Position numbers and translations under genes: made by a program. Below the pieces are notes generated by a model. The model ran no database searches. It was given only the letters and a program-made list of their open reading frames with translations, and had not been told where the DNA came from. Below, in pieces: positions 1-11,000 of a DNA stretch of 64,000 bases. Position 1 is the stretch's first letter. The number at the start of each line of letters is the position of its first letter. Source of the stretch: Hofstenia miamia (lineage: Eukaryota > Xenacoelomorpha > Acoela); NCBI GenBank assembly GCA_004352715.1, contig SCFE01000019.1, forward strand, positions 2,027,545 to 2,091,544. Reading direction: 5' to 3'.

Positions 1-960
1 CGTGATTACATAGATGACAGTATTCCTCCTGATTTTACAATTCAAAAAGTTTACCACAGCTTACAGAGAATAAAGAAAACTGCACCAGGAATCGATCAGA
101 TTCCATATTGGCTCATTCGACAGAATGCTCACAACCTAGCTGAGCCTTTGTGTCACATTTACAATTTGTGTTTGGTAAGAGGGTGTTTTCCGAATTCATT
201 CAAAGTATCCAGAATCGTTCCTATTCTGAAACACTCAAAAGTGAAGTCTGTTACTGACCTGAGACCTGTATGTTTAACGTCAATCCTGTTGAGGCACTTA
301 GAGAGAATGATATATGACAAGTTCATCTCCAATCCTACAATGCCAGACTGAAGTGGAATCAATTCGGTTTCAGAAAGTCGTCAACGACAGAAATAGCTCT
401 CTTGCGCATAATCAATAAAGCAAAGGATATGATTAAATTGTATGATTACGTCAGGGTAATTGCAATTGATCTCAGTAAAGCGTTTGACTGAGTGCCGCGC
501 AATCAGATGGTTAACTCTCTTTGCAAACTGAATATCTCGCCGTATGTTGTCAATCTAGTTTGCGACTTCCTTCTAGACAGGACACAATTTGTTGACTTCA
601 ATGGGCAACATTCGCGACTGCTCAGCACAAATGCTGGTATACCCCAAGGTTCTATTCTGGGGCCAATCTTATTCAACTTATTATATGATGATCTTGTTTT
701 GAACAGAGATGATGTCTCTTTAGTAAAATACGCAGATGATGCTACAATNNNNNNNNNNNNNNNNNNNNNNNNNNNNNNNNNNNNNNNNNNNNNNNNNNTA
801 TTCAACTTATTAAATGATGATCTTGTTTTGAACAGAGATGATGTCTCTTTAGTAAAATACGCAGATGATGCTACAATTCTACTGAGTGGAACGCGTGGTT
901 AAGACAGGGCCCAAGAAGTGCTTTGCGCTGTGAAAGACTGGTGTATAATGACAACCTATC
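1..960 (+). pseudogene. CR1-like non-LTR retrotransposon, reverse transcriptase fragment
   Basis: Conceptual translation from base 1 shows the N-terminal reverse transcriptase (RT) region of a CR1/jockey-type LINE: a TAPGIDQIPYWLI block, then LRPVCLTSILLRHLERM. After a stop near 349 and a frame change, it continues with QFGFRKSSTTE and AIDLSKAFD. An in-frame TGA follows at about 489. Next come the RT motif GIPQGSILGP (about 640-670) and the catalytic YADD (about 729-740). A 50-N gap (749-798) interrupts the frame, and about 70 bp before it is repeated after it. The reading ends near 900. The copy is truncated at the window edge and carries at least two lesions, so it is dead. RT assignment is secure; the CR1-like label is by motif style. 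Confidence 0.85.
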
Positions 961-1014
961 GATGAATGAAGAAAAAGTAAGTAAGTAAGTAAGTAAACTT
1001 TTATTATTATGATA

Positions 1015-2155
1015 ATCATCATAACATTAATATTATGAATAAAGGAGAGTTCACGATTTCAGGTATCGGCTGGGGAATTGGGCGAGTTCTTTAGAGCTGG
1101 TCGTTTTCCTTACTGACGGCATTCTGTGTCATAGCTTTGTCATTGCATACTCTGTTCACTGCGGAACATATTTATGCAGCGGATGTTTTACGCCCATGCG
1201 TTGGATTTGCCTGTAGCCTTCAGTCTGATATGCGAATATGTTCTCTTATTGGAATGTAGTTTGATATGATTCCCAAGCGCATGTCTTTCTTCTGTACTCC
1301 ATCAATCTTTTCAAGAATAGTCTTAGCTGCCCCTCCCCACATGCTGCATCCATAAGTGATAATACTGACCACAATAGACTTGTAGATCAATTGTAANTTT
1401 CCTTACTGACGGCATTCTGTGTCATAGCTTTGTCATTGCATACTCTGTTCACTGCGGAACATATTTATGCAGCGGATGTTTTACGCCCATGCGTTGGATT
1501 TGCCTGTATAGCCTTCAGTCTGATATGCGAATATGTTCTCTTATTGGAATGTAGTTTGATATGATTCCCAAGCGCATGTCTTTCTTCTGTACTCCATCAA
1601 TCTTTTCAAGAATAGTCTTAGCTGCCCCTCCCCACATGCTNTAGATCAATTGTAACTCATCTGAGGTATAACCCAGCTTCTTCAGCTTCAACAGCAAGAA
1701 CACTGTAGAGTTTGCTCGCGCAACTACGGCCTCAATATGTTGTCTGAAGCTAAGTTTCTCATCAATAATAACTCCGAGAACTTTCACAGCTGCAACTTTG
1801 TCAAAAATAGCTTCAGGGGTATAGGAACTAAAGGTGAGGACAAATTCGTGCATCTTATTATTGTTGAAGAACAATTCTTTCGAAGCATATTGGCGCTGTA
1901 AAGAGTCAAGAATTTGATCAGCTCTATCTCATGAATCTGCTGAACCCGGAATTACTGTGTTATTATCGTCGGCAAAGGTCATCAAAGAATAATTCATTAC
2001 TACTGGTGAGTCCCTCACTATGTCATCTGTTGCTGCGTTGAAAAGAACCGGGCCACTGACGGTTCCCTGCAATACTCCGAGATTTGTTGTGTGTAGCTCC
2101 GAGTCCACACCATTGAGAGTTGTGTACTGTGATCGCCCGGTCAAGAAACTGCTAT
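1015..2155 (-). pseudogene. CR1-like LINE, RT palm and C-terminal part (minus strand)
   Basis: Read on the minus strand from the gap at 2155: FLTGRSQYTTLNG, then GVLQGTVSGPVLFN, then FADD (about 1970), the RT palm core. A stop and a frame change follow. The RT thumb and C-terminal region comes next (about 1874-1515), with KVLGVIIDEKLSFRQHI and SMWGGAAKTILEKIDGVQ, typical of CR1/jockey LINEs. A block of about 240-300 bp (about 1090-1395 and 1400-1640) is present twice, separated by single unknown bases at 1397 and 1641. That looks like an assembly artefact. The fragment continues, across an insertion, the N-terminal half found at 4082-3541. Confidence 0.8.
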
Positions 2156-3155
2156 NNNNNNNNNNNNNNNNNNNNNNNNNNNNNNNNNNNNNNNNNNNNN
2201 NNNNNNNNNNNNNNNNNNNNNNNNNNNNNNNNNNNNNNNNNNNNNNNNNNNNNNNNNNNNNNNNNNNNNNNNNNNNNNNNNNNNNNNNNNNNNNNNNNNN
2301 NNNNNNNNNNNNNNNNNNNNNNNNNNNNNNNNNNNNNNNNNNNNNNNNNNNNNNNNNNNNNNNNNNNNNNNNNNNNNNNNNNNNNNNNNNNNNNNNNNNN
2401 NNNNNNNNNNNNNNNNNNNNNNNNNNNNNNNNNNNNNNNNNNNNNNNNNNNNNNNNNNNNNNNNNNNNNNNNNNNNNNNNNNNNNNNNNNNNNNNNNNNN
2501 NNNNNNNNNNNNNNNNNNNNNNNNNNNNNNNNNNNNNNNNNNNNNNNNNNNNNNNNNNNNNNNNNNNNNNNNNNNNNNNNNNNNNNNNNNNNNNNNNNNN
2601 NNNNNNNNNNNNNNNNNNNNNNNNNNNNNNNNNNNNNNNNNNNNNNNNNNNNNNNNNNNNNNNNNNNNNNNNNNNNNNNNNNNNNNNNNNNNNNNNNNNN
2701 NNNNNNNNNNNNNNNNNNNNNNNNNNNNNNNNNNNNNNNNNNNNNNNNNNNNNNNNNNNNNNNNNNNNNNNNNNNNNNNNNNNNNNNNNNNNNNNNNNNN
2801 NNNNNNNNNNNNNNNNNNNNNNNNNNNNNNNNNNNNNNNNNNNNNNNNNNNNNNNNNNNNNNNNNNNNNNNNNNNNNNNNNNNNNNNNNNNNNNNNNNNN
2901 NNNNNNNNNNNNNNNNNNNNNNNNNNNNNNNNNNNNNNNNNNNNNNNNNNNNNNNNNNNNNNNNNNNNNNNNNNNNNNNNNNNNNNNNNNNNNNNNNNNN
3001 NNNNNNNNNNNNNNNNNNNNNNNNNNNNNNNNNNNNNNNNNNNNNNNNNNNNNNNNNNNNNNNNNNNNNNNNNNNNNNNNNNNNNNNNNNNNNNNNNNNN
3101 NNNNNNNNNNNNNNNNNNNNNNNNNNNNNNNNNNNNNNNNNNNNNNNNNNNNNNN
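2156..3155. other. assembly gap (1000 N)
   Basis: A run of exactly 1000 N, so probably a placeholder of unknown true size. It lies inside the minus-strand LINE, between the segment at 3540-3156 and the palm fragment that starts at 2155. Confidence 0.99.
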
Positions 3156-3540
3156 GTTTTCAAAATATCGTTTAGGCATTTTATGAAAAGTTCAGCCAGG
3201 CATTTCCGAGAACCTTTTGGTACTCTATTTAAGGTGGGCACACGGTGTTTTATGAAGGTCAAAAAATTGTTATTAATATTTGGTTCAGAAGTACTTAGCT
3301 TTGTAAGATGTGTTATCAGAGAGAGATCGGATAATTGCTGTGTGAGTCCCGTACTGCTCAGATCCAATGTTGGATTTGATGTGTGACTCTCGTACTGCCC
3401 AGAACTTATCTTTGTAGGATGTGTTGTCAGGGAGAGATCGGATAACTGCTGTGTTACATTATCATCTCTGCTTATTCTCTTTATAAAATTTCCATTTTCA
3501 TCTAAACCAATTATTTCTTTTTTCTTTTTTGTTTTCATAT
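3156..3540 (-). pseudogene. ORF fragment inserted in LINE; possible retroelement N-terminal segment
   Basis: A minus-strand open frame starts MKTKKKKEIIGLDENGN at 3538 and runs into the 1000-N gap. It contains a repeated unit, TQQLSDLSL followed by T/I-TH-P/L-TK, seen twice about 35 residues apart. It ends with VPKGSRKCLAELFIKCLND, which resembles the conserved N-terminal segment (IPK-x-R...LA) of some metazoan non-LTR polyproteins. The flanking LINE reads NELIWFENL before it and FLTGRSQYT after the gap, so this stretch interrupts the RT at that point. Function is not known; a second retroelement inserted into the first is the most likely explanation. Confidence 0.4.
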
Positions 3541-4082
3541 TTATTCTATATCATAGCTATCTTTTGTGATGTAAAGATTTTCAAACCATATAAGTTCGTT
3601 GATTGTTGTTACAATGATCTTGAGCCCCGCGATTATTGCTGACTGGCGGACTGTATCGAAGGCTTTGCTCATATCAAGGGTAATTAACCGAGCATAGTCA
3701 TATGTCTGCCTATAGTCATAGATTTGGTTGAGCATCACCAGGAGTGCACAAGAAGTTGACATATGCTTTCGGAATCCAAATTGATTTATAGATGCATATT
3801 CATTATATGATCTTGAAACAAACCTGTCCATTACTATTCGCTCAAAAACTCGCGACAAAATTGGAATTACTGATACGGGTCGCATATCTTTATACTCCTT
3901 TGGGCATTGACAATTTGTATAGGTCGGATGTTGCTAATTTTCCACTTATCAGGATATGTGCTGCTAGACAGGGCCAAGTTGAATATATGCGTGACAGGTT
4001 CAGCCAGCCAATGAGCATTTTCACACAGGATCCAATACGGGACACCATCAGGGCCAGTGGCAGTATGTTTCATTTTGCGTAA
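3541..4082 (-). pseudogene. CR1-like LINE, RT N-terminal half (minus strand)
   Basis: Read from 4073: ATGPDGVPYWILCENAHWL, then THIFNLALSSSTYPDKW (RT domain 0-1). After a frame change near 3880 come MRPVSVIPILSRVFERIVM, NQFGFRKHMSTS and ITLDMSKAFDTV (domains 2-3, including the first catalytic Asp). The frame then reaches NELIWFENL and stops where the neighbouring insertion begins. Similarity to the fragment at 1-960 and to the one at 38172-37830 shows that these belong to one family of related LINEs. One frameshift and one insertion make it non-functional. Confidence 0.82.
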
Positions 4083-4144
4083 GTAATTATATACTGAACT
4101 GAAAGCACCGGGAGGCTGGGAGGATGGGGTGGTGTATCTAATGA

Positions 4145-4832
4145 NNNNNNNNNNNNNNNNNNNNNNNNNNNNNNNNNNNNNNNNNNNNNNNNNNNNNNNN
4201 NNNNNNNNNNNNNNNNNNNNNNNNNNNNNNNNNNNNNNNNNNNNNNNNNNNNNNNNNNNNNNNNNNNNNNNNNNNNNNNNNNNNNNNNNNNNNNNNNNNN
4301 NNNNNNNNNNNNNNNNNNNNNNNNNNNNNNNNNNNNNNNNNNNNNNNNNNNNNNNNNNNNNNNNNNNNNNNNNNNNNNNNNNNNNNNNNNNNNNNNNNNN
4401 NNNNNNNNNNNNNNNNNNNNNNNNNNNNNNNNNNNNNNNNNNNNNNNNNNNNNNNNNNNNNNNNNNNNNNNNNNNNNNNNNNNNNNNNNNNNNNNNNNNN
4501 NNNNNNNNNNNNNNNNNNNNNNNNNNNNNNNNNNNNNNNNNNNNNNNNNNNNNNNNNNNNNNNNNNNNNNNNNNNNNNNNNNNNNNNNNNNNNNNNNNNN
4601 NNNNNNNNNNNNNNNNNNNNNNNNNNNNNNNNNNNNNNNNNNNNNNNNNNNNNNNNNNNNNNNNNNNNNNNNNNNNNNNNNNNNNNNNNNNNNNNNNNNN
4701 NNNNNNNNNNNNNNNNNNNNNNNNNNNNNNNNNNNNNNNNNNNNNNNNNNNNNNNNNNNNNNNNNNNNNNNNNNNNNNNNNNNNNNNNNNNNNNNNNNNN
4801 NNNNNNNNNNNNNNNNNNNNNNNNNNNNNNNN
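4145..4832. other. assembly gap (688 N)
   Basis: N run between a minus-strand LINE fragment on the left and a plus-strand LINE 3' fragment on the right. The strand switch is hidden in the gap. Confidence 0.99.
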
Positions 4833-5473
4833 CCATTAAAATCTTTGGAGTGCACATTGATAATGCCTTGCCATTTGAAGAACATGTCTCAAGGCTTCTA
4901 CGAAAATGCAGAAGCAAAATGTTCCTTCTAAATAAGTTAAAGGCACAAGGTTACTCCTTACGCGAGCTCAAGATACTTTACACGGCGTTGATATTGCCAA
5001 ACATAACCTATTCGGTTTCAGTATGGGGAGGATGCAGGAAGTCATTACAGCAACTCATAGACAAACTACAGAGGAAGGCAATGCGACTGGGATATATGGA
5101 TAACTTTGAATCTATCGAAACAATTGTGAGAAAGTCAGATGAAAAGCTTTTGAAGAGAATGTACTATGAGGACTATTTACTATCAGATCTAGTATCTGGA
5201 AAAGTGACTATGCCTCTACAAGTCTCCAGAAACTTCTACCAGCCCCTGAAAGAGATATTGATAGGAGATTTACGTTTATTTTTCCAAACAGATTCTTCAA
5301 GAAATACTAGCATTCTCGCTGTAACCTCCAGTCTACCATATTCACACGTTACGAAATTTTCTCCGCTTCCTATTTGCATTATCTACTTCCCAAGTCTCCA
5401 ACCCTTACCAAAAACACCGACACGAAAGGAAGACAACACCAGAGCTATCACGTCCGTGAAATGCCGCAAATAA
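4833..5473 (+). pseudogene. CR1-like LINE, RT C-terminal fragment and 3' end
   Basis: Open in frame from the gap edge to the stop at 5471. It begins IKIFGVHIDNALPFEEHV, followed by KMFLLNKLKAQGYSLRELK and YSVSVWGGCRKSLQQLI, the same RT C-terminal block as in the minus-strand copy at 1874-1515. It then runs through a basic C-terminal tail ending at KCRK. This is the 3' end of a LINE ORF2 whose RT core lies in the gap or is lost. No stop or frameshift is seen in the visible 210 residues, so this copy is younger than its neighbours. An AT-rich 3' UTR follows. Confidence 0.8.
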
Positions 5474-7927
5474 CTCTTCAAGTGAAGTGAATTTTATTAT
5501 AGTTTGTAAATTTAGTCAGTTTGATGTGTTTCATTTTTTCAGCAATTGTCAGTAATTTTACAGCGGGGAAATGCTACACTTCTTTTATCAAGATATGGTT
5601 GTTAGGGTTCAAGCAATTCATGTCTAATCTGTGGCATCTGGAACACAAAGTCAACCATTGTACAAGTTTTTCAATATCGCGATCACCCAAAAAATAATCA
5701 TTGTAATGTTAATTTTATATGTATTGATTTTCGTTCTTTTTAAAAAAAAAACAATTTTATATTCGGCGATTCTTAAATATTCTATTTTTGTAATGTTAAT
5801 TTTGTAAAATGTGCTTTATTAAATATATGTATATTGCTTCTGAAATAAAGATAATAAAATATTTAGAAATTAGAAATTGAGTATTTTGTTTCTTTAACTT
5901 ATTGCAATTGACTGAAAGCAATTATTTAGACAATAATTTTTAACTAACAACTAAATTAGATGTATTGAATAATTAGAACTCAAATTATTTGTAAGCATTT
6001 TGCTTTTGATTAATATTTATCATATAGCTCACTGCATATATTTACAAATGTATACGTTTAGAACAAAAAAGCAGAGCATAGTATGGAATTATGACTAATT
6101 CGGCGATACAAAATGAATGGAATAGTGGAAAGCCATGTAACGCACACAGCAATGTAAAACCCACAAACCAAAATAAAGCTGAAAAGGGTGTGTAAGTTGA
6201 CACCCTAAAATGTAAATAAACCACAAAGAAACACGGTAAAAAAGATTGTCATGTAAAAATCAACAAAAGATGTAATAGTCTACAATGTGTACAGTCATGA
6301 AAAAACCATATACACCAAAAACAAATGCAGAGAGAAGATTGCCATGTAAGACGAATATAATAATATTGTATACATTGAAAAGCATGTGTGTGCATAAATC
6401 ATATTAATAACATTGCATGCATAATTTTTAGGAATCGAAAATGCGTCTTCATGCATAAAACATGTTTACTTTTTCCGAAACCCAATTTGCTTTTATCATA
6501 AATTTCGTCTGTAATGTCAAGTTTAATGAAAAATTTTCTCATCTATGTATTTGGATATTAGCAAAATGAATTAAAACACATGGAAATTTTCACAAATTGA
6601 AAAATAGCAACGTATTTGAAAAAATGATATGTAGCCTTTGCATGTAATGTAAGATTCCTGAAAACATGTTAAACATTGTACATAGGCCCTGTAAACAATC
6701 GAAATACATGGAAAAATTTTGCAAGTAAACATATTAAGCAATGATAATCATAATGCATGCGGGTCTGTGAGATGATGTATTTTGAAAAAAATATGTAGCC
6801 TTTTACATATAATGTTAGATTCCCCGAAAAAAAACGAATTAAACATTTTACATAGAATCAGCTAAGCAATCAAAATGCATGGAAAATTTGTTATAGATAG
6901 GAAAACTTAGGCAGCAATGTATCATCACAAACGTGTCAAAAATTATTCCGAGGTACTTAAAAGACTCAACCTGTTTTATTTGAATGCCGTTGAAATTAAG
7001 TTTGTATTTTGATTTAGTTGCTTTTCAAAATATAAATGTGAATCAAAAATAATTAGATGTTTAAAGGACACCAACTTATTTATATGAACACCTTTGAAAT
7101 TTATATTGTGAAATATCAATAAATGCAGATTGTGATTTAACAATACAGAATTGAGTTTTAGGGATCCCCTCTTAGTCTTAAAAAAGCAACATATTTAGCA
7201 AGAGAAGAGTACAAATTATTTCGAGTTTGAATGCGTTTTCGAGAAATTTATTAGAATTAAATAATATTGTATCATCTTCATATTGTATAACGTCACATAT
7301 TGTCAAGTCGGACAATCATTTATGTAAATATAAATATAATTTCTGTCACACACATTTTATTTTTTTATTGTGTTTTGGTAGTTGCTTCATTGATCTAAAA
7401 TGCACGTTCAATAAATATTATTATTTAAATATTCCATGAATTTTCGATGTGTTTAGAAATAAATTTTTCATTCTCTTGCTATATTTAAGGAGCCTTAATG
7501 TTTAGTGTTCTATGATTGTGTATGCAATATTTTGGAGAATAGAAAACTGGAATTGTGGTATGGAACAATATCATTAAATGTTTTAGGGTAGTTTTTTTCT
7601 AATTTGCACACTGTGAATTTAGAAAAGTTTTTCTTATTTTATATTTTTGTATTCCTGTTATATAAATAACTGCTATTTTCAAAGCTCATTTTATTTACTC
7701 ATCGAGTTTAATATAATAGTGTTCTATAATTGTCTTAGTATTAACGTGTTAACTGTATTTTCACAACTGTTGAAAGCTGTTGAGATGTTAGTACTAATAT
7801 ACTTTATTCTATTATTAAGTAAATTCATATAGAAAAATTGAAAACCAACTTAAAATATATAAAAAAATTATAAAAATGTAAAATTTAGAAACATATAAAA
7901 TAGCACCACTTATATAAATAAATATGT
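5474..7927. other. AT-rich non-coding stretch
   Basis: The first 400 bp are probably the 3' UTR of the LINE to the left: AATAAAG occurs near 5845, and AT-rich repeats with a shared TGTTAATTTT word lie near 5705 and 5792. The rest is low-complexity AT-rich DNA with short related motifs (TGTAGCC..TTCATGTAATGT-like, near 6630 and 6790), which suggests an old degraded repeat. I see no gene. Confidence 0.6.
7803..7808 (-). promoter_or_regulatory. candidate poly(A) signal of mLST8
   Basis: AATAAA on the minus strand, about 120 nt downstream of the mLST8 stop codon at 7928. Position and sequence fit a polyadenylation signal, but AT-rich DNA makes chance matches common. Confidence 0.4.
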
Positions 7928-8043
7928 TTAGAAGTTTTCGTCTCGAAAAGCCATACATGTGATGGGCTTTTGATGACCTTGATAATCTCGTTTCTTCTCA
8001 CCTGAGACGAGGTCCCAAAGCCTTGCATTACAATCCGATGATG
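7928..8043 (-). CDS. mlst8: mLST8 exon 7 (last blade and stop)
   Basis: Encodes [20 protein letters not shown], then [16 protein letters not shown] and TAA at 7930-7928. It matches the LST8 C-terminus in sequence and length. Confidence 0.93.
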
Positions 8044-11000
8044 CTAAATGTGTAAAAAATAAGATAGAGGCTTGAAAAACACATTACAGCATAATTTTCC
8101 ATACACGTTAGATATAACACCTCCTGAAAAACTAACAAATCCTTACAATTTTACAATTGCATGCAATTAAGTCGATCAAACAAAAGTTCAATTGACATGA
8201 AAAGAACATGAGGTTCGGCTTCCAAAATGAAGGGGGGTAGTGTACACACAGGTTCTTTACAACAGCAACAAGAAAATAATACTAAGAAAAGAATTTTGCG
8301 AAGAGTGTTATAAAAGATATTGAAATAAACTTTCTTAGACGTTTTAAATCAATTGAGCATCCTTTTTAAAAAGATTTAATTCAGTTTAAGTTTTTTAAGT
8401 CTGTTATCAGAGAATAAAAATCGAGGAAAATAAATTTTCAATCCAGGTCCATTATACAAAAAATAGAGCCAAAGCAAGCTTGTTGTTGCATTACAAAGAG
8501 GTATTGGACAGCATTCCTCGGTTGAAGAAAAAGTAAACAAAATAAGTAATACCATGTGTTTCTAAAGTCTTTGCGATTTTAAATTTTTGCTTACATATTT
8601 ATTTATCACGTGATAATTTAAGTTTATTGGAAATCGATAGTGCTGATTGTTCGGGTTTGTTTTAAGATGGAAAAGAAAGACAAAACTGAATTGGTTGTGA
8701 TGTTTTATAAGAATAGTCAGAGCTACGCTGCTGCTATCAGAAAGTTTTGTTCTTTACATGGAATAAAAGATTCCTCTCGTCGACCAAAGGAATCCAATTT
8801 AAGAGCATTGATTAAAAAGTTTGAAGCACATGGAAGTGTCGATGATCTACCAAGAAGTGGTAGAGGAGATTGCAGATCTGATCAAGATTCTGAGGCTGTG
8901 ATGGAAGCAATTGCGAGGCTGAGAGAAGAAGGAATTTTGCCAACAACCAGAAATGTTTCTAATGAAATGGGTTGTTAAAGATCTACGTCCTGGAGAATAA
9001 TGAAATATGACTTAAAATTGGTGTCCATACAAAATTCAACTTGGGCAACTCCTCACTGATGAGCACCGAGAACGAAGACTATCTTTTTCAAAAAAATTTA
9101 TCCGTGATTACCAGAGCGAATCAATAAAAGATGCTATCTTTTCAGATGAATCAAATTTCTCGCTTAGCGGAGTAGTCAACAGACATTCGTTTCTGGGGCC
9201 ATGAACAGCCATCTCCAATAGAGTTGAAGCAATTTGACTCTAAGTTGATGGACTGGACTGGATTTTCTGGTAAAACAAAGCTCCCGATTGTCATTCTTCC
9301 TTTTGCCTCAACCTTGAATTTTGAGACTTACATCAGCTTCATTGAAGAGACAATAGCCCCATTTCTGAAGAGAAAGAAGCTGTGGCGAACCTCTGTCTTT
9401 CAACAAGACGGAGCTCGTGCCCATACTTCAAACAGTGCTCTTGAAGCTCTGAAGAGATTGTTTCCAGGAGGATTAATCAGTAACAGAACTGAAGAATTTT
9501 GGCCTGCTTGTAGCCCCAATCTAACACCACTGGATTTTTTCCTGTGGGGTTACATGAAGAACAAGGTCTACAGTATTCCTCGTCCCAAGAACCTTGATGA
9601 ACTGAGGGAAAAGATCACACAGGTTTATGAGGACATTCCAATGTCAATGCTTCAACATTCAGTTCAAGATGTTTTAAAAAGGCTGAAACTTTGTGTGGAA
9701 CATCGAGGTGGACACTTGAATGACATTATTTTTTAAAATTATTTTTGTAGTTAAAAAATAAAATCCGAAAATGTTTACTTCAATAAAGTTTTTCAGTTTT
9801 ACATATATCTTTATTATTTTGAGCGATATAAAATTTTTAAATTTGCAAAGACTTTAGAAACACACGGTACTTTAAACAACTGACAAATATTAATAATTTC
9901 TTAATTATTTCTAAAAAATGTTTTTAGTACACAACTTGAGAAAATTGTTAATGAAAAACCTGTAATTAAATAATGGGAATCTTTTGAAAAGGCGCAGTCC
10001 CACACCCACTTTTGACTATCATCTTCAAGAACAACAGAGGGAGTGGTAGTAATGAATTTGGTTTCTGGCGATGGCTTAATGAATAGATTTGAAGTTAGCC
10101 AAATCTTTGCAGTGCGATCAGCTGAACAAGTAACTAAATTTCTAAAAATATAATGCTTAACTGCAAAGTGTTTTACAATTATTCAGAGTGATTTTTCATT
10201 AACTGGTTGCTTTAATTAACCAATACTATTGACATGAAATATGTCGAGAAATCTGATTGGCTATTGAAATACTATATAAACTGGGAATATAATATACACT
10301 ATTTATCACCCGTTTTTTTACATTTTATTACTTACCCTAAAACAAATAGCAGAATGTGTACGTCGTTATGAAGTTTGGAGGCCACATGTTAAGGCATGCA
10401 ATAATATTCTAAATATGACACATTGCATGCAGATACCACATCGACCACTGACACCATTGAGGCTGTCAGGAATTCATTTCCTGAAGATGGAGAAAAGTCC
10501 TAACGAGATTGTGCTTGAGAATTGAACATGTGTTATTCAAGTGTTAGGAAGTTGTTAAAAAAGAAATTAAAGTGGTGTGCATGAAAATCACAAATGTGCA
10601 AGGACTGCATGCTGAAGATTTGGACAAAAGAACTGAGTTCGCAAAACACATATTTGATTAGTTGGAGACTCGACCTCAACTGTTTGACAACATTTTTTAG
10701 TAAGATGAGGTTGTTTTTCATGTAGGAGGATTTGTAAATCGCCACAACAGCCACTTCTGGTCAGAAACAATCGTAATGTAACTGTGGAGAAAGTACAAAC
10801 CAAACCAAAAATCACTCTATGGTGTGAACTGAGAAGCAAAAAAGTTGTTGCGCCATTCTTTCCTAATGACACAATGAGTGGTGAGCGGTACATGCAGCTT
10901 ATGAAAGACAGTGTTTTCCAACAGTATCTCTTTTGAAAATTTTTAACCAAAGTAAATTCATGCAGGATGGTGGTCATCACATTTTGCGAAGCCAGACCAA

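Noticed and set aside
2156-3155. Long open reading frames of 350-460 codons across N runs (also at 17909-18908, 26849-27848 and others)
   Set aside because: They are open only because unknown bases give no stops; the codons are almost all unknown.
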